Shown here: positions 16,013-25,640 of the stretch, one piece after another
How positions within the stretch are numbered: position 1 is the first letter of the stretch
Layout of the letters: each line of letters opens with the position of its first letter
Origin: SbD1 sp049300095
GTDB lineage: Bacteria > Desulfobacterota > Syntrophobacteria > Syntrophobacterales > Syntrophobacteraceae
Direction of reading: 5' to 3'
Assembly: GCA_049300095.1 (NCBI GenBank)
Contig: JBAQYM010000210.1
Location: forward strand, 1-38,229
DNA: 38,229 bases
Notes under the pieces: generated by a model
Told to the model about the DNA's origin: nothing
The model's database searches: none
The model's input: the letters and a program-made list of their open reading frames with translations, nothing else
Program-made: the position numbers and the translations under genes

Positions 16013-16156
16013 GCGAACATCGCATTCCCATGACCGGAGTGTTAAGATTTGGTGAAACACAATCCAAAGCGGCTCTTTACAAATAAGTTCCCTTTTTCAG
16101 CACCTGCCGGCTTGCACATGGATAAGAACCGGGCGCCTGAAGATGACACGGAAAGG

Positions 16157-17854
16157 CTATTTCCCGCGCCTTGCGGCCCGGGCTTCGTCCTTGATCCGCT
16201 TCACATGACCGCGACCCAGGCCTTTCACCTCGCAATCGAGATCGAAGAAGCGCCGTATCTTGTCATCATCGAGGATACCGAAGCAGTCTATCACGGCTAC
16301 CGGCTTTCCGGTCATTTGCACGAGATCCCGCGGGGACAGGTCCAGATAGTGCTCGTGGCGAACCGCGAGCACTATGGCGTCCGCATTTTTCAGCACTTCT
16401 TCCAACCCCTCGAAGACTCTCAATTCGGACAACTTGTCCTGGTTGCGAAAATGTCTCGACCAGGAAAGGCCGGGAGCGGGGTAGGTGTCCTGCTTTTCAA
16501 ATTCCCACCAGTGTTTTACGTAAGGGTCGTGGACGGATATTTCCGCGCCCATTTCCGCCAGCTTGCGGACGAGCAACTCGGAACCGCTGTAGCGCGTGTC
16601 TCCGACATCCTCCCGGTAGGACGCGCCAAGAATTGCCACTCTGCAGGCCGCGACGATCTTCCCCATGTTTCGCAGGGCGTCGCGCACCAGGCGGGCTACA
16701 TGCAATGCGCGGGTATCGTTGATGTCTATCGCCTGGGGTGTAATTTTAAAGATATCGTCTTCAAACCCGAGGAGCGTTTGATAAGCCCATATCCCGAGCC
16801 CTCCGTCCTTTGGCAGGCAGTAGCCTCCAATACCCGGCCCGGGGAAAATAATGTTCGAGTGAGTGGGGCGCACTTTTATCGCTTCGATGACTTTGATGAG
16901 ATCGATGCCGTTGCGCTCGGCAAAAAGGCTCCACTCGTGCAAGAACGCCAGTATGGTGGCGCGGTACGAATTCTCGATGACCTTGCATGTTTCGCTTTCG
17001 ATGGGACTATTCAATACGGTGAGGGGATATTCCGCGACGTTTAAAACACTGGACAAAAAGGCCTTCACTCTTTCGCGCGCCACTTCGTTGATGCCGCTGC
17101 AAACGCGCCAGAAATCCCGAATGGACGATACGTAATTCCTGCCCGGCATGACGCGCTCGAAGGAGTGCGCCAATACCGGTTCGCGGTCTGCGATTCCACG
17201 CCTGTTAAAAGCTTTTCTTATGATCGGATATGCAATGTATTGCGTGGTGCCTGGAGGGACCGTCGTTTCAATGAGGACGAGACATTCCGGTTGTATTTTC
17301 TCTCCGATGATACGTAAACATTCTTCCAGGGCCCCGATCTCTGCCCTTCCCTCGCGCACATTTCCCAAAGTCTCTTTGTGGTAATCACACTGGACATCCA
17401 CGACCACCACGTCGGCGAGTGAGAGCACATCATAGGTGAAGGTTGCGATAAGGGTCTTTTTTTCGGTAACACAGCGATGGATCAATGAGGCGACCTCAGG
17501 ATCTTCGGCCTCGACGGGGGGAACTCCGTTATTAATATAGTGTATTTTCCAATATGACCGTGTGGAAGGCCGCTGCATGCCGATGACGAATTTCGAGGGG
17601 TTGCCGCTTGCCTTGTCGGTTGAATCCGCCACGACTCCCGCCATAACGGCGCCGACAAACCCGACCCCCACAACCACGACGATTTCCCGACCCAGAAGGC
17701 GCTGTTCACCGACTATCTTTTGCAGCCTCTCATATTCCAGATCGTATTCGGATTGCGACTGGGGCAAGGGGAAGGCGTTGCCTGCGGGGCAGATCGAGTA
17801 AAGAGCTTGCGGGGTCTCGGGGATAGCCGAGCTTTCAGATGGACGTTCTGGCAT
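16157..17854 (-). CDS. Nucleotide-sugar dehydrogenase (UDP-Glc/ManNAc dehydrogenase family)
   Basis: This 565-residue protein oxidises the C6 hydroxyl of a UDP- or GDP-sugar to a uronic acid in two NAD+ steps. An N-terminal Rossmann motif GVGFVGAV (near residue 62), the STTVPPG-like strand ETTVPPGTTQY, the central ENSYRATILAFLHEW helix, and the active-site block GIGGYCLPKD with Cys346 are all present. The C-terminal UDP-binding domain (AILGASYREDVGDTRYSGS, VHDPYV) is complete. It carries an N-terminal extension of about 55 residues rich in Ser/Pro, so it is longer than the usual 430-450 residues. The product is probably a uronic or aminouronic acid building block of the exopolysaccharide; which substrate cannot be told. 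It is transcribed after the Wza-like gene, from which a terminator separates it. Confidence 0.88.
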   Translation of the reverse strand: MPERPSESSAIPETPQALYSICPAGNAFPLPQSQSEYDLEYERLQKIVGEQRLLGREIVVVVGVGFVGAVMAGVVADSTDKASGNPSKFVIGMQRPSTRSYWKIHYINNGVPPVEAEDPEVASLIHRCVTEKKTLIATFTYDVLSLADVVVVDVQCDYHKETLGNVREGRAEIGALEECLRIIGEKIQPECLVLIETTVPPGTTQYIAYPIIRKAFNRRGIADREPVLAHSFERVMPGRNYVSSIRDFWRVCSGINEVARERVKAFLSSVLNVAEYPLTVLNSPIESETCKVIENSYRATILAFLHEWSLFAERNGIDLIKVIEAIKVRPTHSNIIFPGPGIGGYCLPKDGGLGIWAYQTLLGFEDDIFKITPQAIDINDTRALHVARLVRDALRNMGKIVAACRVAILGASYREDVGDTRYSGSELLVRKLAEMGAEISVHDPYVKHWWEFEKQDTYPAPGLSWSRHFRNQDKLSELRVFEGLEEVLKNADAIVLAVRHEHYLDLSPRDLVQMTGKPVAVIDCFGILDDDKIRRFFDLDCEVKGLGRGHVKRIKDEARAARRGK

Positions 17855-17914
17855 TTAAGATCCTTCAGGGGTGCTTGGGAACAGCCCCACTATGGTGAAA
17901 GTGAAAAATTTGGG

Positions 17915-17956
17915 CAAAAAATAGTCAGGCCCCCTCCATACCGGAGAATGCCTGAC
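17915..17956 (-). terminator. Terminator after the Wza-like gene
   Basis: gtcaggc (17924-17930) pairs with gcctgac (17950-17956); read on the minus strand the hairpin is followed by TATTTTTTGCCC. It lies between the Wza-like gene (stop at 18031) and the dehydrogenase, so the latter probably depends on readthrough or its own promoter. Confidence 0.75.
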
Positions 17957-18030
17957 TACTCTTGAACCATTCCATTCACACCGGCCTGAAATGGCCGGAC
18001 GCTCTCTCTTTATTTGCGGAGCCACAACCG

Positions 18031-19065
18031 CTATTGAGGTCTCGGGGGCTCATAGCCAACGCCGACGATCCCACCGAGTCCGGTTATGCGTAATCCGTAA
18101 ATGAGGGCCTGCATCTTATTGGTTTCAACGAAGATGATATCTCTATCCTTAACCTCGATATTTTTGTCAGACGTCAACTGCAAGTCCTTGAAACTCAACT
18201 GCACCACATCCGCCTTCCCGGTGGCGTTCTTTCGCACCAGCTTGATTTTATCCTCATCGGCATACTGGGCAAAACCGCCCGCGGCAACAATTGCCTCGGG
18301 AATACTCATCTTTTGCTTCATGGGATAATTCCCGGGCTTCCGCACAGCGCCGTCCACATAGATCATGCCGGCTTCGGGGACATAGATAACGTCCCCGGTT
18401 TTGATTTCCATATTGAGGTCTGTCCCCCCGCCACCTCTAACCAGTTCATCAAGGTCGACAAGGAACGTGGTCGGATGGTCGGGATCGTCACCCACCCGGC
18501 GAACTTGAACCATCTTCCCGGCATTTTCGGAAAGCCCCTCCGCCGACGCAAGGGCTTCGAAAAGATTTTGCCGAGCCAGATAAGGGTGGGTCCCCGGTTT
18601 TTTAACCGATCCCATGATCGTGATTTTTCCGGAAACCTGCTCTTTCACATAAATGTTTACGTGGGGATTTTGCAGGTATTTGGCGCGGTAAATGGTTTCA
18701 ATTTTTTGTTCGGCCTCCCGTGTGGTCAGCCCCTTCACTTCGACGGCCCCAACGAGTGGCAGAGTTATGAAACCGCGCGCGCTGACCCTGCCTTCAGTCT
18801 TTAGCTCCTGCGCCTCAAAAACGGAGACCTGAATAAAATCCCCTTCGCCCAAGACATAGTCCTGAAGTTTAGGTGCACTCTTGACGGCTGCAAAAAATCT
18901 TTCATTAATCTGCCTAATTTCCTGCCTTGAACCGCTTTCCTGCGCGATAACATCCTCCACCCGGGCGGTAGGGTCGGGGCCGCTGCGCAGCGCGCACCCG
19001 GAAGTCAGTGCGGCGGCAAAAGCAAGCACACAGAGGATGACGGTAAAAATTAGCCTGTTTTTCAT
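18031..19065 (-). CDS. Polysaccharide export outer-membrane lipoprotein (Wza/EpsY-like)
   Basis: The 344-residue protein forms the outer-membrane channel for polysaccharide export. A lipoprotein signal ends in LTSGC, with lipidated Cys24. The poly-export domain begins at DYVLGEGDFIQVSVF and includes VSARGFITLPLVGAVEVKGLT. SLBB-type beta-grasp segments follow: KITIMGSVKKPGTHPYL and IYVDGAVRKPGNYPM, then AIVAAGGFAQYAD. The end is RITGLGGIVGVGYEPP. The frame is open to 19296, but the signal peptide starts at 19065. It is divergent from the Wzz/BY-kinase gene, with 443 nt between the starts, so both probably use promoters in that region. Confidence 0.92.
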   Translation of the reverse strand: MKNRLIFTVILCVLAFAAALTSGCALRSGPDPTARVEDVIAQESGSRQEIRQINERFFAAVKSAPKLQDYVLGEGDFIQVSVFEAQELKTEGRVSARGFITLPLVGAVEVKGLTTREAEQKIETIYRAKYLQNPHVNIYVKEQVSGKITIMGSVKKPGTHPYLARQNLFEALASAEGLSENAGKMVQVRRVGDDPDHPTTFLVDLDELVRGGGGTDLNMEIKTGDVIYVPEAGMIYVDGAVRKPGNYPMKQKMSIPEAIVAAGGFAQYADEDKIKLVRKNATGKADVVQLSFKDLQLTSDKNIEVKDRDIIFVETNKMQALIYGLRITGLGGIVGVGYEPPRPQ

Positions 19066-19406
19066 ATAAAACCCCATTCCAAACAGAGCGACGGCACCCC
19101 CAACAGAGAGTACCGCCCTCCTGTGATATCTACGCTGAGGTAAGGACACGCACCGATATACCCCCAGACAATCGACAAGCCTGTCATAAAAGCACTCAGC
19201 ACCTATGCGACGAATGGGGATTCCCTCCCGGCTTTCCCTCTGGCTGCATTGTCTAATGGATCGTTCCCTTGTATCTGATCCATCCAAGGGAGTCAAGAAA
19301 AATTCAAATCTTCACAATTCTGACACATTAAGCAGAAAACGGCGCAGGCTCTTATCTTACCCGGTTTTTTATCCAGGAATCTTTACTTTTATATTCACTG
19401 ATGCTA

Positions 19407-19428
19407 GCATTCCGCTACCCGGGAATGC
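19407..19428. promoter_or_regulatory. Inverted repeat in the divergent wza/BY-kinase region
   Basis: gcattcc (19407-19413) and ggaatgc (19422-19428) form a 7-bp inverted repeat separated by 8 nt. It lies 81 nt before the BY-kinase start in the 443-nt divergent region (19066-19508), where an operator would be expected. No -35/-10 pair could be assigned with confidence, although TATTATAAGAT at about 19473 is -10-like. Confidence 0.3.
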
Positions 19429-19508
19429 GACGACAATACCATTTCTTCACCAAATGTTTTGCAATTATGGTATTATAAGATCTTATTTGAACGCAGGAGA
19501 GCCAGACC

Positions 19509-21881
19509 GTGAATGATCCAAGACAGAACATGGGATACCCGCCTCCGCCCGTGCCGGTAAATGACCCGCAACTGCCGTCCATCAATATGGGGGGGCCGGT
19601 CCCGGAGTATGAAGAGTCGGCGGATTTGCGCGATTACCTGGATACCATCCTCCGGCGGAAGTGGCTTGTCCTCAGCATCCTTTTTGTCAGTCTTTTCACG
19701 ACATTGATTGTAAGCTACACGATGCAGCCGCTGTATAAGGCGAAGGCCAGAATCGAGCTAAGCGTTCAGGCGCCCAGGGTCACCAAGTTTGAGGATATGG
19801 TGGGCTCCCAGCTTCAGACCCGCGAATTCATCCAGACCCAGTTGAAACTACTGCAAAGTGAGTCTCTGGCCGGTCGGGTCATCGAACGTCTCCAGTTGGA
19901 TACCAATCCGGTATTTCATCCTCCCACGAAAAAGGAAGGGGGGGAGAGCATCTTCACGGGAGTTAAACAATTTTTCAGAGATATACTTAAGAGCTTTTCA
20001 GATTCTCAAGGCCAGGAACAGCAGGACGACCTGCAACTCCCCCAACTGCGACTCCGGAAAGCCACTGAATCGAAATTCTCCAAGAGTCTTGAAGTACAGC
20101 CCGAACGTGATACGACCCTCATCTCCCTCGCGTTCGCCTCACCCGATCCCGTGGTAGCCCGTGATGTCCTCAATGCGCTCGTTCAGGAATTCATGTCATG
20201 GCAGGTCGACAAGAAGATTGACTCCTCGATCAATGCCAAGAAACAGCTAGAAAAACAGATCGAAGTGGCCAGGATCCAGCTTGAAAAGGCCGAGACCAGT
20301 CTTAATGAGTTCTCACGCAAGGCGGGGATCGTATCTCTTAACTCAAATCTCAACCTTATTTATTCGCAACTCGAGGAAGCCAACAAAGCCTTTGCCGCGG
20401 TCCAGACAGAACGCATCAACAAAGAGGCGCTCTACAACCAGGCTCGGCAGGGAACAGGGTCGCTTCCAGCAATAGTTGAAAGCCAAATGATTCAGAAACT
20501 TCGTACCGACTACATTACCCTTACCGCCGAATACCGGGAAGCCAGTGTCACATTCAAAGACGATTATCCCAAGCTCCAAAACCTTAAAGCCAAAACACAG
20601 GATATCGAAAGGCAGATAAAGAACGAAGAGAATCGTATCGTGGAGTCAATCAAGAATGATTACCTCACAACGGTTAAGAGAGAAGAGGTACTGAAGCAAG
20701 ATACCGAATCCAAGAAGGCCCTTGCCATACAGCTAAACGATCGGGCAACACAGTACAAGATATTCGAGCGTGAAGTTGAATCAAGCAAACTAATCCATCA
20801 AAGCCTTTTTGAGCGGTCGCGGGAACTCGATGCGAGGGTCGGGACCGAACTCGGCAGCGTTCAGGTGGTGGATTACGCTGCTCGACCCTTGTCGCCATTC
20901 ACGCCCAATATCCCGCGAAACCTCTTGATTGCCCTCATAGCCGGAATCATGGGCGGAGTCGGCTTGGCTTTCCTGCTTGAATACCTGGATAATACCATCA
21001 AACGGATCGATGAGATTTCAGATCGTTTCCACGTGGCTATCTTGGGAGTTCTTCCGTTGCTGCAGGCTGATGAGGTCCAGGATATCAGTGGATTGGTGCG
21101 GCTGAGACCGACGTCCGGTTTTTCTGAAGCCATAAGGACCGCGAAAGTATCTATTCAGCTCTCGAGCTCGCTGGACGAACCGCCCAAAATGCTTCTTTTG
21201 ACCAGCACCACTGCCGGAGAAGGAAAGAGCACCATTTCCGCAAATCTTGCTCAAACCTTTGTGCCGGAGGAAAAAGTCTTGCTGATCGATGCGGACCTTC
21301 GAAAACCCTCGCTGCACAGGCTCTTTTCCACTAATGGTAATGGCCACAAGTCCGGAAAACGAAGGGGGCTCAGTAACTATTTGACAGGCACGAGCAGTGT
21401 CGAGGAAGTGATCCAGGAAAGCGGAGTGCCCAATCTCCACCTGATTTTCGCGGGTCCCATCCCCCCAAATCCGGCCGAGTTGCTCGCATCGAACCGTATG
21501 CGACATTTGCTGGATGAAGTTGATAAGCACTACGACCGAATCATAATCGACGCGCCGCCCGCTACCGGCTTTGCCGACGCACTCATCTTGGGGCATTATG
21601 CAAATGGAGTAATTCTTGTCAGCACCCTTGGGCAGACCCACCGTGATGCCCTGCGAATCTTTCGCAAAAACCTCATGAACGTCGGTGGCCGCCTCATCGG
21701 CACCATTGTAAACAAACTGAATGTCCATAGCCACTATGGGGGCTACTATTATAAGTATTACAGATACTACAGATATTATAGCTATCAGCCCGCCTACCGG
21801 CAGGATAGCTCTTCCAGCCCACCCTCTTTAACCGATGGGGTCCTTGAGCAGGGTGAGGAAACACCACGGAAACGCACGTAA
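19509..21881 (+). CDS. Fused Wzz / bacterial tyrosine autokinase (Wzc-type polysaccharide co-polymerase)
   Basis: The 790-residue inner-membrane protein controls polymer length and export and autophosphorylates on C-terminal tyrosines. The GTG start has GGAGAG 8 nt upstream. After a proline-rich N-terminus come TM1 (LVLSILFVSLFTTLIVSYTM, near residue 55), a long periplasmic coiled coil, and the PFTPNIPRNLLIALIAG motif with TM2 near residue 480. The kinase domain has Walker A AGEGKS (569-574), Walker A' LLIDADLRK (D594, D596) and Walker B IIDAPP (D681). The C-terminal tail has a cluster of 12 tyrosines between residues 743 and 763. Length fits proteobacterial Wzc (about 720-790). It is followed by the TPR gene on the same strand. 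Confidence 0.95.
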   Translation: MNDPRQNMGYPPPPVPVNDPQLPSINMGGPVPEYEESADLRDYLDTILRRKWLVLSILFVSLFTTLIVSYTMQPLYKAKARIELSVQAPRVTKFEDMVGSQLQTREFIQTQLKLLQSESLAGRVIERLQLDTNPVFHPPTKKEGGESIFTGVKQFFRDILKSFSDSQGQEQQDDLQLPQLRLRKATESKFSKSLEVQPERDTTLISLAFASPDPVVARDVLNALVQEFMSWQVDKKIDSSINAKKQLEKQIEVARIQLEKAETSLNEFSRKAGIVSLNSNLNLIYSQLEEANKAFAAVQTERINKEALYNQARQGTGSLPAIVESQMIQKLRTDYITLTAEYREASVTFKDDYPKLQNLKAKTQDIERQIKNEENRIVESIKNDYLTTVKREEVLKQDTESKKALAIQLNDRATQYKIFEREVESSKLIHQSLFERSRELDARVGTELGSVQVVDYAARPLSPFTPNIPRNLLIALIAGIMGGVGLAFLLEYLDNTIKRIDEISDRFHVAILGVLPLLQADEVQDISGLVRLRPTSGFSEAIRTAKVSIQLSSSLDEPPKMLLLTSTTAGEGKSTISANLAQTFVPEEKVLLIDADLRKPSLHRLFSTNGNGHKSGKRRGLSNYLTGTSSVEEVIQESGVPNLHLIFAGPIPPNPAELLASNRMRHLLDEVDKHYDRIIIDAPPATGFADALILGHYANGVILVSTLGQTHRDALRIFRKNLMNVGGRLIGTIVNKLNVHSHYGGYYYKYYRYYRYYSYQPAYRQDSSSSPPSLTDGVLEQGEETPRKRT

Positions 21882-22063
21882 GTTGAGGCTTGTTGATATA
21901 CACGTGAGCCTGATGGGCCGCTTCTTCATCTCCAAAGAGATCTCTAACCCATCTGAGCAACTGTACCCTGATCCTAAGTGGCATTCCGACAGATGATGCC
22001 GGGTCTCCCCTCGGGCTTATTCACCACTCTTGGGGTATTGAGCATCATCAGAGGTTCCCTGAA

Positions 22064-23257
22064 ATGACTTCCGTGTCCAGGTCCATAGCCTGCCTTATTG
22101 CGCTCGTTATATCAGGCTGCCTGCTATGGTATTCCTTGTGTACTTTCAGGATTGCCACTAAAGACGCGGATTTTGTTCAGAGCGATTCTGCCTTTCTTTT
22201 CCCGACCGCTCTGCTTATCAACGGCAAGATAAAATATTATTCCACCCTCAATCCGCCAGCCGCTGCTGAATCCTTCAAAAAGGCCATCCTGGCCGAACCC
22301 TCGCTTTTGGATGCCTGGATGGCCCTGGCCAGAACAGAAGTCGCAATGGGCCATCGTGAGGAAGCCGAACGGATTCTCGGCATAGTTTCACCGACGATGT
22401 CTTCACTCAGTTCATGGAAATGGGAAGAACTGCTGCTGGCCTTCGATCTTCGCGACGAAAAGCATTTTCAAGACTGTTTCAATTTTATCCTTTCCTACCT
22501 TCCTCACCGCGTCCGCGAAGCAAGTTGGCTCGGCGCTCTATTTTGGGGTAGCTGGAAAGATGTGCTTCCCCACCTCTCATCCAGTAATTACCCGGTCTTT
22601 CTTACTCAACTAATGGCGGCCCGAGAGCCGGATGTCGCCCTCACCCTTTGGAAAATGATGACTCAGGAAGATCCTAACATTCCGGACAAGGACAAATTGC
22701 AGTTCTGCCAGTATTTAATCGCCAATGATCGATTGCAGGAGGCTAAAAACATCTGGAAGCTTCGGCAAAATGGTGATCTTTCAAACATCACCGATGGCGG
22801 ATTTGAGCTTCAGCCCCTAAATACGGCCTTTGGCTGGCAGTTTCCCGCCAAGTCCGATGTGATCATCGAACGCACCACCGATCAGCCCTACGCGGGACGC
22901 ACCTGCCTGCACCTCCACTTCAAAGGGACCACCAACATCAGTCTCGGCAATCTATTTCAGATCGTCCCTGTCCAGCCCGAGACACGTTATTGGCTGCGCT
23001 TTGCCCGCAAAAGTCGGAACATTACAACTGATCGTGGTGTATTTCTTGATGTTGGCGGGTATAAATGCAAAGGATTGGCAATCTCCAGCCAGCCGATACT
23101 GGGTACAAGTCCCTGGACTGAAGAAGAAATGGAGTTCGTTACTCCGGCGGGATGCGAGGCGGTGATGCTCAGGATTTGCAGGAGTGAGAGCCTGAAGTTC
23201 GATAACAAGATTTCAGGCGACTATTGGTTGGATGCCGTGGAACTTATGAAGCAATAA
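22064..23257 (+). CDS. TPR-containing exopolysaccharide-locus protein with a C-terminal beta domain
   Basis: This 397-residue protein has an N-terminal membrane anchor or signal (CLIALVISGCLLWYSLC). TPR-like helices follow (residues about 66-110: PPAAAESFKKAILAEPSLLDAWMALARTE, then GHREEAERILG), and more helical repeats run to residue about 240. The C-terminal ~150 residues (FELQPLNTAFGWQFP, IERTTDQPYAGRTCLHLHFKG) look like a carbohydrate-binding-like beta-sandwich. TPR proteins of this type are frequent in exopolysaccharide loci, where they scaffold the synthesis or export complex. It is 182 nt downstream of the kinase gene, and AGAGG precedes the ATG. Its exact role is not known. Confidence 0.65.
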   Translation: MTSVSRSIACLIALVISGCLLWYSLCTFRIATKDADFVQSDSAFLFPTALLINGKIKYYSTLNPPAAAESFKKAILAEPSLLDAWMALARTEVAMGHREEAERILGIVSPTMSSLSSWKWEELLLAFDLRDEKHFQDCFNFILSYLPHRVREASWLGALFWGSWKDVLPHLSSSNYPVFLTQLMAAREPDVALTLWKMMTQEDPNIPDKDKLQFCQYLIANDRLQEAKNIWKLRQNGDLSNITDGGFELQPLNTAFGWQFPAKSDVIIERTTDQPYAGRTCLHLHFKGTTNISLGNLFQIVPVQPETRYWLRFARKSRNITTDRGVFLDVGGYKCKGLAISSQPILGTSPWTEEEMEFVTPAGCEAVMLRICRSESLKFDNKISGDYWLDAVELMKQ

Positions 23258-23314
23258 TTTCTATGTGCGTCTAATGTCTCCTTCCCGGATATATTCGACT
23301 TTTGCCAGGCGCCT

Positions 23315-24112
23315 TCATTTACCCCGTTTGAAAAACGAGAAACATTTTTTTAACGGAAGTGAAAACCGTCCTCCCAGCGGCGAAAGCTCAAACGGCGCTA
23401 CGGTCCCTCTCTTAACGATCTCCATTGGATTTTCGCGAAATATCCGGGCGGCTATCGTTTTGCCCACTGTTGCCTCGGTTTCTTTGAAGGCCCTCGATAG
23501 CTTCGGAGCGCGGTTCCTGGGACCATGGCAATCCGTTGCAATCAGGTGCACCATGCCGTGCTCAAGCATTAACAAGCAGAACTTCCGGACGGTTCCTCCA
23601 AATTTTCCAAGAAGGCTCCCAGCGGTCAGCTGAGTCAACGCACCGGATTCGATCCACTCATACAGCCGCCCCGGATCTTTCGCCAGGCCGGGGTTCCTCT
23701 CGGGATGAGCAATTATTGGGGTGATTCGTTCAACTTGCAGACTGTGAAAGAAGGCCTCGATTCTCGGAGGTATGAGTTCCGCCGGTAGCTCTATGAGGGC
23801 ATAGGCGGATTCATTCAATGTGAGCAACTCGCGTTCCGAAATCCTGCCGGGTAGGTCGGGATCGATGCGCAACTCCATGCCCGGATAGAGCGCCAGGGGA
23901 ATGTCGTGCTCTTTCAGATGCGGTTCGAGTGATTCTATGGCCTCCATCACGACAGTCCGGGTGTTTTCGTATATCCCGTTTATCCAGTGCGGAGTACAGA
24001 TCATTCCCTCGATTCCGTCCTGGACCGCTATGCGAGCGGCTTCGACGGCCTGATCGAGGTCCTCGACCCCATCGTCAAGACCTGGAAGAATATGGCTGTG
24101 AGTGTCGATCAT
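23315..24112 (-). CDS. PHP-family tyrosine-protein phosphatase (CpsB/YwqE-like)
   Basis: This 265-residue protein matches manganese-dependent PHP phosphatases that dephosphorylate BY-kinases. Metal-binding motifs appear in order: MIDTHSHILPGLDDG, MICTPHW, YPGMELRID, PIIAHPERNP and LIATDCHG. The length is near the usual 250. The C-terminus carries an unusually basic and aromatic tail (LPLKKCFSFFKRGK). Its presence with the fused BY-kinase fits a phosphorylation cycle that controls polymerisation. It is the last gene of a minus-strand run, 29 nt after the ligase-like gene. Confidence 0.92.
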   Translation of the reverse strand: MIDTHSHILPGLDDGVEDLDQAVEAARIAVQDGIEGMICTPHWINGIYENTRTVVMEAIESLEPHLKEHDIPLALYPGMELRIDPDLPGRISERELLTLNESAYALIELPAELIPPRIEAFFHSLQVERITPIIAHPERNPGLAKDPGRLYEWIESGALTQLTAGSLLGKFGGTVRKFCLLMLEHGMVHLIATDCHGPRNRAPKLSRAFKETEATVGKTIAARIFRENPMEIVKRGTVAPFELSPLGGRFSLPLKKCFSFFKRGK

Positions 24113-24141
24113 TTCTTAAAATGCCTGTTCCCGACCTATTC

Positions 24142-25596
24142 CTAAGGGATAAAGGTATGCTTGGTATGACGTGCCGCTTCCAGATTTTTGGAATCAGGAG
24201 GCACCCGAAACCGCATCAACACGAGCAGCATGACAAAATAAAGCTGATTGGCCGCTATCTGCCAGTTAAATTCCACCCAGATATGACAGAGGAACGCCCC
24301 AATTCCGGCAAGCGCACCGGCTCGAATAAGCCTTTCCTCCGCATGGTTCGCAGTCTGCCGTTCTCCACCTTGATTTTTGCGAACCAGATCGATTGCTGTG
24401 GCTATCCAGTATCCCCAGACAAGAAGGATTATAAAAAGGCCAAAGACCAGTCCCCATTCCGCCAGGATCTGCAGGTAATCGTTATGACCCTGCCCGATTT
24501 GCAGGAGATCGGTATGGAATAAATTATAGAGGAATACCACTGGCTTGTATGTTCCCACACCGGTCCCGGTAAGCCAATGGTCCCGTATCATTTTCCAGGT
24601 TGCCTCCCATATTTCGAATCTTCCCGCGGCATCGTCTTCCATTCGCAAAAAGCGATCCAGAATCGCCTCAAAACCAACGATCCAGCCATAAGCGATCATT
24701 ATGACCCAGCAACCCGCAACGAAACGTCTCATGGAACGGCCCCGCGTGCCCGCAAAAAGCACCAGAACCGTTGTGCCGATAAGGGCGCTGAGTATTCCGC
24801 CTCGAGATCCCGAAAAAATCAATCCCATAAGGACCAAGCCGGTGAGGAACAGGAAGAAAACCTGTTTCTCCCTGGTCATCTGTTTGCGGGACTTATCATC
24901 ATAGAGCGTGCGATCATTTACTTCTTCTTTATGAGACAGCGCCATCAGCCAGGCCAGTTGCAAGGGCCAGATCAATCCGAGGAAGGCCGCATAATGGTTG
25001 CGATTTACAAAAGTACCCGACGCCACCCCAGCCGCGGGATACATACCGAAAACTCCAATTGACGGAACCAGCACCTGAAAGATTCCATAGAGCGCTTCCA
25101 GGCTGGCGATTATGAAGAGAACCAAAAAAAACCTGTCTGATTTTAAAACACCTTTTCGAATTAAGCTGTGCAGGCTCAGCGCGAAAAGAGCAAGCATCAC
25201 AAACCACAACCCGGAAAACAGCGTGTCCATTGGAACATAGGAAAGGCTTGCGCCCCAGGACGATCCGCCGGTGGCTTCCCGGGCCCGTTGCAGCCATAAG
25301 GCCCGCTGGGGACTGAGAATTGCAAGAATCGACAGTGGTATGGGAATGGCCTGGAAGAAGGGATAAAGCAGGATAGGCAGCAACACGAGAAGCGGTTTTT
25401 TTACGTCATCTACCGATATGAATTCCTGGGACTTCCACAGAATGAGGGCAAAGGCAACGCCGAAAATTCCGGCAACGCCGCCCCACAACCATGGCCTGGC
25501 GCCGCCAAGGAAGATCGGCAAAACGATTATCGGCCAATAGACCAAAAAACGTCCCAGTCTGCCAATCAGCTTGCTTTGTTTTTCCGCTAAATCCAT
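24142..25596 (-). CDS. O-antigen ligase / Wzy-type polymerase family membrane protein
   Basis: A 484-residue protein with about 11 hydrophobic segments. The Wzy_C/WaaL-family signature is present: TFVNRNHYAAFLGLIWPLQ in the middle and GTGVGTYKPV followed by GHNDYLQILAEWG near residue 370 in the large periplasmic loop, where ligases and polymerases keep Arg and His residues. Such proteins polymerise or transfer undecaprenyl-linked sugars on the periplasmic face. Which of the two it does cannot be told from sequence. It lies between the zinc-ribbon gene (44 nt) and the PHP phosphatase gene, and a second, unrelated-looking Wzy candidate is at 35036-36421. Confidence 0.85.
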   Translation of the reverse strand: MDLAEKQSKLIGRLGRFLVYWPIIVLPIFLGGARPWLWGGVAGIFGVAFALILWKSQEFISVDDVKKPLLVLLPILLYPFFQAIPIPLSILAILSPQRALWLQRAREATGGSSWGASLSYVPMDTLFSGLWFVMLALFALSLHSLIRKGVLKSDRFFLVLFIIASLEALYGIFQVLVPSIGVFGMYPAAGVASGTFVNRNHYAAFLGLIWPLQLAWLMALSHKEEVNDRTLYDDKSRKQMTREKQVFFLFLTGLVLMGLIFSGSRGGILSALIGTTVLVLFAGTRGRSMRRFVAGCWVIMIAYGWIVGFEAILDRFLRMEDDAAGRFEIWEATWKMIRDHWLTGTGVGTYKPVVFLYNLFHTDLLQIGQGHNDYLQILAEWGLVFGLFIILLVWGYWIATAIDLVRKNQGGERQTANHAEERLIRAGALAGIGAFLCHIWVEFNWQIAANQLYFVMLLVLMRFRVPPDSKNLEAARHTKHTFIP

Positions 25597-25640
25597 GACG
25601 TATCGATCACCGACAGCCGTCGCCTGAATCCTCTACGATA

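Noticed and set aside
16049..17044. A 331-codon open frame opposite the sugar dehydrogenase
   Set aside because: The dehydrogenase motifs are intact on the minus strand, so this is a shadow.
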